Assembly: GCA_034440635.1 (NCBI GenBank)
Contig: JAOTON010001807.1
Location: 310,001 to 374,000, forward strand
Length of the DNA stretch: 64,000 bases
From: Lepas anatifera
Lineage: Eukaryota > Arthropoda > Thecostraca > Lepadidae
Direction: 5' to 3'
A program made the translations under genes and the position numbers. Below are positions 11,101-24,600 of this stretch, in pieces. Each line of letters starts with the position of its first letter. The first letter of the stretch is position 1. Below the pieces are notes generated by a model. The model saw only the letters and a program-made list of their open reading frames with translations, was not told the origin of the DNA and searched no databases.

Positions 11101-14100
11101 GACAGCTTTTGGCTTTTAAATGTTTTAATGGCTGGTTTGATCATATGGAAATTTGCAGGATAAGACTAGGCAAGAGGCGAGATGTTATTTGAACATGACA
11201 TCATGATTAGTTCTGTACCAGCAGGTCCACACAAAGGGTACTTGGTTACTGAGAATGTTCTTAGAAAGTGTTGCTTAACACACAAATTTCACAACGGAAT
11301 GAGACATAAAGTTTGTACCTACTTCAGCTTATAAACTCTATTCTATTCAGGAGGCAGATGAAAATGATATTTATTTTGGCTTTTACGAACATGAGAAATT
11401 CCTCACCATAATGACGACTTTTACGAACATTGGTTGAGATGAAGATGTTTGTTAGAGTCGATCAAAACCTCACACTAAATTTTTGTGACTCTGACCATTG
11501 TCTAGGACCGGAGCTGGTCACTTCAATACAGTTGATATTTTTGGGGCTTATCGACGCACTAACTGCAGGGTTATTAAGCCCCAATCTCTCCCTGTTGGAA
11601 GGATTTCTTGTGAGCCATCTTAATCCATGCACAGGGAACCTACCAGGCCTTGAACCCGTTAAGGATAAATTTTTGTCCTTGTTTGGGCAAAATAATTACA
11701 GCAGAAAGGTACTCTAGAACATTAAAAGCCTAAAAATTACAATCATTACTTGGCATTAAAGGATATGCCGTCTCATAAATCCCAATAGAACTACATACCA
11801 ACATATCGACATTCACACTTTCGAAATATCTCTATCCGGAAGCTGCCTTGCAAAATACTAAAAATGTCACCCGTGAAAAGTTAGAGTTGAAATCTTATCG
11901 CCTGGCAGAGTTGGGCAAAATGATGGGCAAAATAATTACATGTTCCTTGTTTGGGCAAAATAATTACAACAGAAAGGTACTCTAGAACATTAAAAGCCTA
12001 AAAATTACAATCATTACTTGGCATTAAAGGATATGCCGTCTCATAAATCCCAATAGAACTACATACCAACATATCGACATTCACACTTTCGAAATATCTC
12101 TATCCGGAAGCTGCCTTGCAAAATACTAAAAATGTCACCCGTGAAAAGTTAGAGTTGAAATCTTATCACCTGGCAGAGTTGGGCAAAATGATGGGCAAAA
12201 TAATTACATGTTCCTTGTGTGGGCAAAATAATTACAACAGAAAGGTACTCTAGAACATTAAAAGCCTAAAAATTACAATCATTACTTGGCATTAAAGGAT
12301 ATGCCGTCTCATAAATCCCAATAGAACTACATACCAACATATCGACATTCACACTTTCGAAATATCTCTATCCGGAAGCTGCCTTGCAAAATACTAAAAA
12401 TGTCACCCGTGAAAAGTTAGAGTTGAAACCTTATCGCCTGGCGGAGTTGGCTTACATCTGGTTCAGAGTTTCTAATAATAATTGTTGGGGTTTAACGACA
12501 CACCAACTGCCAGGGTCATACGGCGTCGCCAACTCTCATCCTGTTGGAAGGGATTTTGGGGATCAGATCGACTTATTCAGAGGCTCCGCCGGGACTTGAA
12601 CCCGGGACCGGTGGCTTAGAAGACCAGGGTGCTATCCACTAAGCCACCTCATCCCCTGGTTCAGAGTTTCTAGCACTCCGATCACGGAAACAGTGAACCA
12701 GAGGAAAACTCGGTGAAGAGGGCTGATCTGTTTAGAATAGCACTCGATTAAGAGTACCACTCAGTTTAGAGAAGCGTCAGGTTGTCATTACCACTTAGCT
12801 TGGATAAGTGCTCACCTGACACCATCCCGTCCCTTTCAGACGGCCAGAACCAGTCCATTCTCATCACGTAAGTAGAATCTTCTTCAAAACATATGTCATT
12901 AGTTTATCGAGTTGTATGGCCTCTAAAATCAGTGAAACTGTGCATACTGCCAACATTTGCCTGGCTAACGGTGGAGAGAAAAGCCACTTTGTGTTAAGCA
13001 CCAGTTTTAGTCTACTCATAAATGTAGCATTTCTATTATTGAAAGTTTTAGTGCTACACAAAGCCAAAGGTTGTATTTGTTATACGACCGGTTTCGGGGC
13101 CATCTCGGTTCCATTATCAAGTAAAAAAAGAACAAGATAAAATCACACACACTACACAGTTATATAAAACGCATTTCAGTAAACTCGATGGAACATGGAA
13201 CAATCTTTGTCGTGCTACTAAGTTGTTTAAATATTCGACATCATGACGCGTGAGTGTTTTCCTCCATGGTCCTCATTGTCACTTGAGTAGGTCGAGCCAG
13301 CCTTGGTACAATACGTATTTGCCTGTATTTCTATTTAGTTTTTCTCTTGCTGTTGTTTGAATTTGGATGGCTTCTTTAATTTGGCGTTGTTTTGTTCTGG
13401 ATTCTAAAGTGATCACTTCGGCGTCCCAATCAATAGTGTGTCCGGTTTCGTACAAATGTTCGGCTGTGGCTTCTGGTTGTCGGTCGGTTAGGGTCATCTC
13501 CCTCAGGGCTTTTAGAGACTTTTTGTGTTCAGCAGTCCTAACTGACATCATTCTCCCGCTTTCTCCTATATAAATTTTGCTGCAATCCGTGCACTCCATT
13601 TGGGAGATGGGGCCAGGTTTCTTCGCAAATGGAATTTTGTCCTTGGGTTTAACCAAAAGTCGCCTGAGAGTTTTTTTGCGGCTTAAAGTACGTTCTAATC
13701 TTGTATTTTGCGCACACTCTTCTTATCTGTTCCGATGTTCCTTCTTGATATGGTATTACAAGGGTCTTCATTCGTTCTTCAGCGTTGGTGGTTTGGGTGT
13801 CTGGTTTTTCATGGTTAGGTCCATTGATAAGACAAAACCGATTTCAAGTTAGACGATTCGAAGAACAACATGAGAACCAACTAAAAATATTTTCGGAAAA
13901 ACTACAAGAAGATTCAGACACTCTTGGAAAAACCAAAAACTTTTTAAATAAACAGTATAACGTAACATTAAAAAACAGCGACACCAGCAAAAGAAGAAAT
14001 TGGAGACTCTCTCAGGCAAACAGTTGGGTATCAACCGGGAAGTCACAGCCCCGAACAAAAATATGACCACACTCAATATAGGAACATCGGCTCCAGAGCA

Positions 14101-17100
14101 TGCAAGAAAAGAGTGGATCGTGAACTCATCAAGTGCCGCGCTAACTCCAGCACAGATATCCCTACTGAACAAAGGACTTCATTTTGCGATCACACCCAAA
14201 AAGACACCACTGATGCATAAGTGTCGCCACCGGCAAAAAAGTGGGGGGGCCAGTCAAACTTCCACCTGATGCTGACAAAAAACTTTCAACATCAGTACCA
14301 AAAACTGTTTGAATTTGGGCTCCTCGTTGCCTTCCGCAACGGCTGGATATAAGAATGTCCGGCTTTCTCTTATTTTGACTGAGATCAGGAAATTTTTGGC
14401 CAAAAAGTGGGGGCCTGGCCCCCTGGCCCCCTTTTCCGACGCGTATGCACTGATGGATTTCATCCCAGAGATAGAAGCAGTATGCGACCAAATGCCCAAA
14501 ACTGAAGCAGATCAACTACGAATCGAGACACACAGGATATTGACCCACCCACCGATTATGAAAACGAACGTGTCACGAGAGGAGTGGCAAGGATTGAAAG
14601 AATTGCGAGACAATGAAAACATTCTGATCCTTCCAGCAGACAAAAGACGTAAAGTTTGTGTCATTGATCAAACCGCATACATCGACAAGGCCACTACTCT
14701 TCTCTCGGATGAGCAAAAATACAAACAAGTCAAAGCTGATCCTACCAACAGCGTGAATACAAAACTGATTGACCAACTGAAACGACTGAAGAAAACGAGA
14801 CGCATGGACGACAAAACGTATTGGAGGCTACACCCAGGAAGCAAAGGCTCGGCAACTCTTCCCAGATTTTATGGACTGCCAAAAATACATAAGCCTGACT
14901 CACCTCTCCCGGCCAATCATATCAGCTGTTGGCTCTTCCACCTATGCTGCAGCAAGACACATCAGCGACCTACTGTCCCCATTGATCGGACAGTCTCACT
15001 GACACGTAGTAAACTCCAAGGAACTCTCAGCCATTCTCCGCTACACAACGGTCCCAGAAAATCATATACTGGTATCATTCGATGTGTCTGCTCTGTTCAC
15101 AAGTGTCCCTCTCGATGTGGTAACATCCCAGGTACAGAGTGCTCTGGAAAATGACGAGACTCTCGCGGAACGAACTACATTGACACCTGGTGATATTTCA
15201 AGCCTGTTGAACTTCATCCTCAGAACTACGTTTTTCCAGTTCAACGGAAAATTCTTCCAACAATTGTTTGGGGCTCCGATGGGTTCTCCAGTGGCTCCGG
15301 CGGTAGCAAATATCTTCATGGAACATCTGGAAGAAGAAGGCATCATGTCCTATCCAAAACCACCTTACATCTGCCATCGATATATGGATGACATACTCGC
15401 TTCGATGCCCGCTGGAGATATCGAACCTTTTCTTAAACACCTGAACTCCTTTTATCCACCCATAAAGTTCACTGTGGAAACGGAAAAGGAAGGAAAGCTG
15501 CCCTTCCTGGACATGACTCTATCCCGTTCACCGGAAGGACGCATTACAACGGACGTTTACCAAAACACGACTACAAGTGCTCAATACTTAAACTACCTGA
15601 GCCACCATCTACAGGCTCACAAAAGAACGGTCGTGCAAACGCTAGCCCAGCGGGCTTTCAACGTTTGCGAAGAGGTGACAGCACGTGAGAAAGAGCTCAA
15701 ACACATCAGGTCTCTGCTGGAGGATAATAACTATCCAGAAAAGTTCGTGAACTCGCAAATCAAGAGAGTTAAGAGATGCAATGGACCTAACCATGAAAAA
15801 CCAGACACCCAAGCCACCAACGCTGAAGAACGAATGAAGACCCTTGTAATACCATATCAAGAAAGAACATCGGAACAGATAAGAAGAGTGTGCGCAAAAT
15901 ACAAGATTAGAACGTACTTTAAGCCGCAAAAAAACTCCAGGCGACTTTTGGTTAAACCCAAGGACAAAATTCCATTTGCGAGAAGAAACCTGGCCCCATC
16001 TACCAAATGGAGTGCACGGATTGCAGCAAAATCTATATAGGAGAAAGCGGGAGAATGATGTCGGTTAGGACTGCTGAACACAAAAAGTCTCTAAAAGCCC
16101 TGAGGGAGATGACCCTAACCGACCGACAACCAGAAGCCACAGCCGAACATTTGTACGAAACCGGACACACTATTGATTGGGACGCCAAAGTGATCACTTT
16201 AGAATCCAGAACAAAACAACGCCAAATTAAAGAAGCCATCCAAATTCAAACAACAGCAAGAGAAAAACTAAATAGAAATACAGGCAAATACGTATTGTAC
16301 TAAGGCTGGCTCGACCTACTCAAGCGACAATGAGGACCATGGAGGAAAACACTCACGCGTCATGATGTTGAATATTTAAACAACTAGTAGCACGAAAAAG
16401 ATTGTTCCATGTTCCATCGAGTTTACTGAAATGCGTTTTATATAACTATGTAGTGTGTGTGATTTTATCTTGTTCTTTTTTACTTGATAATGGAACCGAG
16501 ATGGCCCCGAAACCGGTCGTATAACAAATACAACCTTTGGCTTTGCGTAGCACAAAAACTTTCAATAATATCATTCAGCAAAGCCATGAACCAAACAGAG
16601 AATAGCATTTCTATGTTTTTGCACATTTCATTGATGTATGATATAACCCTGGATGTCACCCCCCGCTGGAAGTCTGGCGCGTGAACTAATACTGGAAACC
16701 CTCCCCAGCGGTGAGTCCGGCGCTGGAAAGACCGAGAACACAAAGAAGGTCATCACCTACTTCGCCCAGGTCGGCGCCTCCGGCAAGAAAGCCAAGGACG
16801 ATGGCAAGGTAAGCAAGACACTGTCAGCTGCTTTCATGGGAAGGTATTTGTAATTGGTGAGACCTTTCTGTTTTAAGAAGGATAGTCACCATTTCCTCGC
16901 TGTTGACTCTCAGGCTCCAACTTGAAGGCATTTTATATTCTTCAACTGGTTCTTTGCTTTTCTGACCAGACGATCTCTGTTTCGGATATCAAATCATTAT
17001 TAGCATAAGTGATTCGCTTTCACATTGCAGCGAATTTGCTCCAGCCCTCAGCTCAACATCTTGCGCATGTTTGCAACCTACCGAAAAGCGCCCCTCGGGA

Positions 17101-20100
17101 CCTCGCTATCATAATCTGTCCCCAAGGCCGTCAGTTTGATCCCGCGGTGACCCTTCTCCCAGGGGACACTGGAGGACCAAATCGTACAGACCAACCCTGT
17201 GCTGGAGGCATTCGGAAACGCCAAGACCACCCGTAACGACAACTCCTCCCGCTTCGTAAGTAACACAGTAACTTCGTAAGTAACACCCTTCCAATGCAGC
17301 ATCAGCTGAAGATATACGCTTATTCAACATTTCTTTATCGTAGCTGGTATAAGACGAATTTAATGAGCACATTATAGGCTTTGTAATGACATGGGAAACT
17401 GAATCATCTCATGGGAGTTATGTGCTAATTTGAGCTCATTGTCGCGGCATGCGCTTTTGATGTATGAATCATCGTGCCAGAATTAAGAAATAATGACGAA
17501 TGTAAATTCATCAAGCTCGATGCTGCCTTTTTTATGTGCATAGTTCGGTAGTGCCTTCTCTTGACTGACTGCTTTCTTCCGTAAAGCTAGGTTAGGATTT
17601 GAGACGAAAAACATCGTAAGATCACATTGAAGAGCGAAATAGACTGACTGACTCGTCACGTTCATTCTGCAGGGAAAGTTCATCCGCATCCACTTCGGAC
17701 CCCTGGGAAAGCTGGCCGGTTGCGACATTGAGACCTACCTGCTGGAGAAGGCTCGGGTCATCTCTCAGGGCAAGCTGGAGCGGTCCTACCACATCTTCTA
17801 CCAGATCATGTCCAACGGAGTCGACGGCCTCGTCAGTAAGTCCCCTGAGAACAGGCGGATCCAGCATTTCCGATGGGGGCACATGGTCGAGGGAGGGTGG
17901 CACCATACAGACCAAGGGTACCACTTTTGAGCGGCAAAATATGTCAGGTAGGAACAAAATTCTACCGCGGGGGCGCCGATACAGACACTTGGAAAGAGGG
18001 GTAGGAAGCAACATTTCACGGGGGTACATTCGACATTTTAGGCGGCGCTAAGCCCAGGGAGCCCTGTGTCCGAAATTTGCACATGGGCTCCCTGAACGGC
18101 CCTCAATATGCGGGACTTCGGGAATACAGGGACCTAAGACAGACTGTAGAAGGTGACCGTGGTAGAGGGGCTCTATTTCCCGGCGTGATTCAGTGTGTTC
18201 TTTTGTTCGCCTGTCCGCTGCCAGCCGTGTACCTTTGTCCGCATATTCGGCTGCCCGGCTCTGGATATCAGTGTCCCTTTGTTCAAGTCTACTCCCCTGT
18301 TCGCCGGTATGACTCATCCTTCGAAAATGGTTCAAAATTGGGTCAGGACGTCGCCCCTATGTATGCACAGAAGGTGCCCTGGATGGTGTAGTCCACCCAG
18401 TGCCCCTGAGAGCTGCCCTCCTTTACCACAATCCTGTATCCATCACTGGCAGGAGGGCTCATGCATGGATGCAAACTGCACTTCTGCGTCAATCGCCTTA
18501 GATCATATATGTCAAATGTGTGAACATGGAGTTTTTTTTATATATATATATTCTTCGATGCAACGCCTATTGAACTGAACTGCTGAAACTGTTTTTGATA
18601 ACTTTTTGCTATTTTTTACGATAGAATTAATTAGGTTCTTGTTTTCATAGTTTAAATTATGTATAAGTTTTCCAAAACTCATAAATAAGTCTCTTTTTCA
18701 CCGACTGGTTTCAGTTTATCTAATTTAACTATTTTCAAGGTGTTCAAAATTCAAATGAGCTCGGGGGTACAAATATTGCACTTGAAAAATCTAGTTTTGC
18801 ATGAGCTATTTATGTAAAGAATCACTTCCGTTTAAGCTATGCTAATTAAACGGGTATAAACACGGGTCACGGCAAACTACATACAATCATTCATAATCAC
18901 CTGGCAAGATAATCGACTTCAAATCATTGGCACTTATCAAACAAAGTTCCTCAGGAAGACACGAAAAGGGTGGGGGTTGTACGAAACTACCACTGTTCAA
19001 CAAATCAATCGGATTCGAGCATACATAATTAGTCATCTTTTCAAAACACAACAGCGCAAATCATACACATTGTAACTCACAAATTTACCTAACAGCCATC
19101 CTCGGTGAACCTATCTTCATCCCGCTCCTCAGCTGGATTCCAGCTCTCCCAACTTCATTTGTGTGAGCATATGCGTTTGCTCCCCCTTCTGCAGCCACTT
19201 GACGTGTCGGTTTGGACTGGAGGCTAGCCTGCTGTTTTGTGCCCCATAGTGCGAGCTTATCAAGTCGGTTATTCTTTTGGCTGCAGACGGGTGGAGCATG
19301 GTCGCGTATGTGGTATCGCTTCGCATATCTCGATTCGGCGTGCATCGTTGGTGTGGATGACTTTGGTGTTGTTGGTGAGGTCGCTGCGAGTGAGCGTTCT
19401 GTTATGGATGGATGTCAGGTGATTTTTGATTGATGACTCGCGGAGATGGGTGGTGAGTCAACGAGACAAAGATGTTAGCGTAAACCTTACGTAATGTGCG
19501 TTACGGAGCCTGAAATCTCCGTATGGACAATCGAACTGGTACAATACGTTGTCTCTGTCTAACATCTTTGTCTCGCGTGGGTTGTTTCTCATGACAAGCG
19601 TCCTAACCTTCTTATTGGTGTAATAAATTTGAAGACGCATTTTTCCATTACTGATACACTTTATGTTTTTTTAGATTATTTGCTTCAAACTTCGCTCGTC
19701 AGTCACATACTCGGTGTTCATGAAGTTTCGGTAGTAAAGTGTATGTGTCTGTATGGGGTCTGATGTGTGGATATCTGGTTTCCTGTCTAATTGACTTCGG
19801 ATTTCTGAGTCGATCTCCCTGTTTGTATAACCGTTATTGACTAATAAGTGCTTCACCCTCTCAAGTTTTTGTGCATAGCTTCGTTTGATGAGCAGTGGCT
19901 AATGGCTCGTCGGATGAAGGACTTAACACTCTTTTTGTAGCGCTGGGGACATTCACTTCTAGCACTAAGCGTCTGTCCCGAATTTGTGGCCTTCCTGTAC
20001 ACATCAGATGACTACTTTCACGACATACAAGATACTGACCATCTCCGAGCCCTGATACGTGAATTTGAGAACAATTCTGTACTTAAGTTCACTTATGAAC

Positions 20101-21637
20101 TAGCACAGGATTATGTCCTTCCATTTCTCTAAGTTCGTGTACGCCGTAATGATGATATATTTGTCACTGATGTGTACAGGAAGGCCACAAATGCGGGACA
20201 GACGCTTAGTGCTAGAAGTGAATGTCCCCAGCGCTACAAAAAGAGTGTTGTTAAGTCCTTTGTCCGACGAGCCATTAGCCACTGCTCATCAAACGAAGCT
20301 ATGCACAAAGAACTTGAGAGGGTGCAGCAGTTATTAGTTAATAACGGTTATACAAACAGGGAGATCGACTCAGAAATCCGAAGTCAATTAGACAGGAAAC
20401 CCGATATCCACACATCAGACCCCATACAGACACATACACTTTACTACCGAAACTTCATGAACACCGAGTATGTGACTGACCAGCGAATTTTGAAGCAAAT
20501 AATCTAAAAAAACATAAAGTGTATCAGTAATGGAAAAATGCGTCTTCAAATTTATTACACCACTAAGAAGGTTAGGACGCTTGTCATGAGAAACAACCCA
20601 CGCGAGACAAAGATGTTAGACAGAGCCAACGTATTGTACCAGTTCGATTGTCCATACGGAGATTTCAGGCTCCGTAACGTACATTACGTAAGGTTTACGC
20701 TAACATCTTTGTCTCGTTGACTCACCACCCATCTCCGCGAGTCATCAATCAAAAATCACCTGACATCCATCCATAACAGAACGCTCACTCGCAGCGACCT
20801 CACCAACAACACCAAAGTCATCCACACCAACGATGCACGCCGAATCGAGATATGCGAAGCGATACACATACGCGACCATGCTCCACCCGTCTGCAGCCAA
20901 AAGAATAACCGACTTGATAAGCTCGCACTATGGGGCACAAAACAGCAGGCTAGCCTCCAGTCCGAACCGACACGTCAAGTGGCTGCAGAAGGGGGAGCAA
21001 ACGCATATGCTCACGCAAATGAAGTTGGGAGAGCTGGAATCCAGCTGAGGAGCGGGATGAAGTTAGGTTCACCGAGGACGGCTGTTAGGTAAATTTGTGA
21101 GTGACAATGTGTATGATTTGCGCTGTTGTGTTTTGAAAAGATGACTAATTGTGTATGCTCGAATCCGATTGATTTGTTGAACAGTGGTAGTTTCGTACAA
21201 CCCCCACCCTTTTCGTGTCTTCCTGAGGAACTTTGTTTGATAAGTGCCAATGATTTGAAGTCGATTATCTTGCCAGGTGATTATGAATGATTGTATGTAG
21301 TTTGCCGTGACCCGTGTTTATACGCGTTTAATTAGCATAGCTTAAACGGAAGTGATTATTTACATAAATAGCTCATGCAAAACTAGATTTTGCAAGTGCA
21401 ATATTTGTACCCCCGAGCTCATTTGAATTTTGAACACCTTGAAAATAGTTAGATTAAATAAACTGAAACCAGTCGGTGAAAAAGAGACTTATTTATGAGT
21501 TTTGGACAACTTATACATAATTTAAACCATGAAAACAAGAACCTAATTAATTCTATCGTAAAAACTAGCAAAAAGTTATCAAAAACAGTTTCGGCAGTTC
21601 AGTTCAATAGGCGTTGCATCGAAGAATTATATATATA

Positions 21638-21691
<54 letters not shown>

Positions 21692-24600
21692 GTATATCTG
21701 TCTTTCTGACTGCAAGCTTTGTATCAGAGAATCCACCCGGGCGGTGCAAGTGACACCGGCCATTGTCTCCTCCTCCAGAGCGCCTGAACCTGGAGGACGA
21801 CATCTACAAGTACCACTACGTCTCCCAGGGAAAGACGACCGTCAACGGCATCGACGACAACGAGGAGATGGTCATGACTGACGTAAGAGAACTGGCATAT
21901 GCTGGATGACTTGATTTGTGAAAGCCCAGTAGTAAATACGAATGCGACTTGCTCAGATGAGTCCTAGATTAGACTCCATGAACGTCTGAGGTTGATCACT
22001 GTAGACCAGGGCGTCAGAAAATAATTTCCGATTTTGGATTAAGAGTAGTAATTTTATCATGTCATGATATGTTGCAAACATGATGCAAGCAAAACAAATC
22101 CGATGAATCTACGTTTAATGGGCGCGGAACGGCCTTTTCTGAAGGCATGTTTTCAGTAGGACGGCGTTGAAGTCTCCATTGTCTTCACAATGCATTGTTG
22201 TCAGTATCCTTGCAGCACGGTAACTTGGTTACCAACATAGAAACGTCGGATCTATTTGTAGCCAGGCGGATGCACTGGATATCCGGGCAGCTGCTGAGAG
22301 GCCAAGGCACCCTCTGGCCCTCTCCTGGTCACCCTCTTGTTTTGAAGATAGGGGGATTTCTCGGGTTTTGAGCCTTAACAACTTTGGCAATTGTTGACAT
22401 TTAAAGGGAATGTGGCACCTTGGTCGAATCCTGGAATTTAGTGTAGTTAGGGACACTTTTAGCCGAAAATCATGGAACTGTCCATGATTTCTCTGGAAAA
22501 TGTACAATAAGCTCAATATTTTGATTTTTAAAATGCACCTCTACGGGAAAAATAAATATCTGCCAGTGGATGATGTCATGATCTGGTAACCACTACCATA
22601 TTCAATAGGCTTCAAGGGCTTCGATTGGGTGATACTCACCGCGACGTCAGCATATGTCGTCACACCAACAACTGACAACTGTGGCCTGCTTCTCATGGTA
22701 CATGAGGGGTACATTTTAGGTAGGTTTTAAGCTTTTATCTACGGAAGCTTCGAGTTTCTAGACAAGTAAGATATTGAGTACCGGGTTTTCCGGCATGCTT
22801 TAAAACTTGGCTATGTCAGTCAAAATCACGTTATAAAGGTGCCCCATTCCCTTTAACGACGCACCAATCTCTTGGATTATACGGTGTCGCCAACTCGCAT
22901 CCTGTTGGGAGGGATAGTCAGGCTGTCCTCATTCACTGTCCTTGCCGGGGATTGGAACCAGGAACCTATGGTGCAGGACACAGATGTGCTGCCTACTGCA
23001 ACACAGCACCCCCCTTCACCCTTAATAACTTTGGCTGGTCAGCTGGTTGAGCTTTTTCTCTAGTTGAGCACCTACTCAGATTTGGGTGTGGCTACGAGCG
23101 TGGTTTGTATGTGAGACCTTGGAGTAGGACAGTGTAGTAACGTAATAATCACATGATCAGACTGGGGGCAGTAGGTATGCTATCCTGTGACATGGACATT
23201 TTGAGACACACAGTTCTGAAAGAAACTGGACTGACGACTCATTCTATTCGTTTGCCGTATTTATTTGTTTGACGCAAGCTTAATGCTGTGAGTGTGTCTT
23301 AATCACCATCATATATTTGCAGATGACCTGGCACTCGAATATCCTACACAAATGACACAATACACATCGACTCCGTAGTACATTAGACATAGGATTTACT
23401 TGTTAACCATTTTTCTATAAGCAGACCATTGCGTGGTCTTTCTCGGGCCTCACTTTGCCGGTCATCTGCCTGTGAGTAAGCCTAGTCCTGATGAACCCGT
23501 CCCTCATGTCTTATTCGAACACAGCCTTGGAGTCGGCCATTACCTCCTTCACACACAGTTTCACGCCCTGACCATGAACGAGTAAGTCAACAACTTCCAT
23601 GGAAGTGGTCTGGAACATCTTGATCTCCTCGGCAGAAAGGCTCAGAGTGAGCACAGGATAGCATACCTTCAGCCTTCAGTCTGATCATTTGATTATTACA
23701 TTACTACATTGTCTTACTCCAAGGTCTCACATACAAACCACGCTCGTAGCCAGACATAAATCTGAGTAGGCGCTCAACTAGAGAAAAAGCTCAAGCAGCT
23801 GACCAGCCAAAGATATTAAGGCTGAAGGGGGGGTGCTGTGTTGCAGTAGGCAGCACATCTGTGTCCTGCACCATAGGTTCCGGGTTCCAATCCCCGGCAA
23901 GGACAGTGAATGAGGACAGCCTGACTATCCCTCCCAACAGGATGAGAGTTGGGACACCGTGTAATCCAAAAGATTGGTGTGTTGTTAAAGGGAATTTGGC
24001 ACCTTAATAACGTGATTTTGACTAAGATAGCCAAGTTGTAAAGCAAGACGGAAAACCCGGTACTCCATATCTCATTTGTCGTGAAACTCGAAGCTTCCGT
24101 AGATAAAAGCTAAAACCTACCTGAAATGTAACCCTCATGCACCCTGAGCAGCAGGCCACAGTTGTCAGTTGTTGGTGTGACGACATATGCTGACGTCACG
24201 GTGAGTATCAGCCAATCGAAGCCCTTGAAGCCTATTTCATATGATAGTGATTACCAGATCATGACGTCATCCACAGGCAGATATTTATTTTTCCCCTAGA
24301 GGCGCATTTCAAAAATAAAAATATTCAGCTTTTTGTACATTTTACAGAGAAATCAGGGCCAGTTCCATGGTTTTCGGCTAAAAAGTGCCCCTAATTACAC
24401 TAAATTCTAGGATTCGACCAATGTGCCACATTCACTTTAAACGTCAACAATTGCCAAAGTTGTTAAGGCTCAAAACTCGAGAAATCCACCTTTCTTCAAT
24501 ACAAGGGGGTGACCAGGAAAGGACCAGAGGGTGCCTTGGCCTCTCAGCAGCTGCCCGGGTATCCAGTGCATCCGCCTGGCTACAAAAAGATCCAACGTTT

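Larger units (their letters stand above)
10644..12839 (+). other. intron 4 (2.2 kb), repeat-rich
   Basis: Carries a possible SINE head (B-box GGTTCGAATCC at 10669), a GC-rich stretch at 10850-11070 of unknown nature, two tRNA-SINEs and a 268-bp tandem repeat. The exon chain is unaffected. Confidence 0.8.
13037..16602 (+). mobile_element. Penelope-like retroelement with inverted partial copy
   Basis: About 3.57 kb inside intron 5, between perfect 12-bp direct repeats TAGCATTTCTAT (13025-13036 and 16603-16614). A 5'-truncated inverted copy (about 13031-13826) faces the main copy (13827-16571); the 0.79-kb arms match almost exactly with 15779-16571. This head-to-head partial copy is typical of Penelope-like elements. 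The main copy encodes reverse transcriptase followed by a GIY-YIG endonuclease. Without it intron 5 would be only about 0.26 kb. Confidence 0.93.
18551..21626 (+). mobile_element. Penelope-like element as a 3.1-kb palindrome
   Basis: Arms 18551-20006 (inverted) and 20168-21626 (forward) are nearly identical mirror images of about 1.46 kb, separated by 161 bp of unique sequence (20007-20167). Both ends abut TA runs, so the target was a TA microsatellite and no target duplication can be read. The loop plus right arm encode the end of the reverse transcriptase, a linker and a GIY-YIG-like segment. Confidence 0.9.

Noticed and set aside
13279..13656. A working GIY-YIG endonuclease gene on the minus strand
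   Set aside because: It is the 3' part of an inverted, 5'-truncated Penelope-like copy; no reverse transcriptase or promoter.
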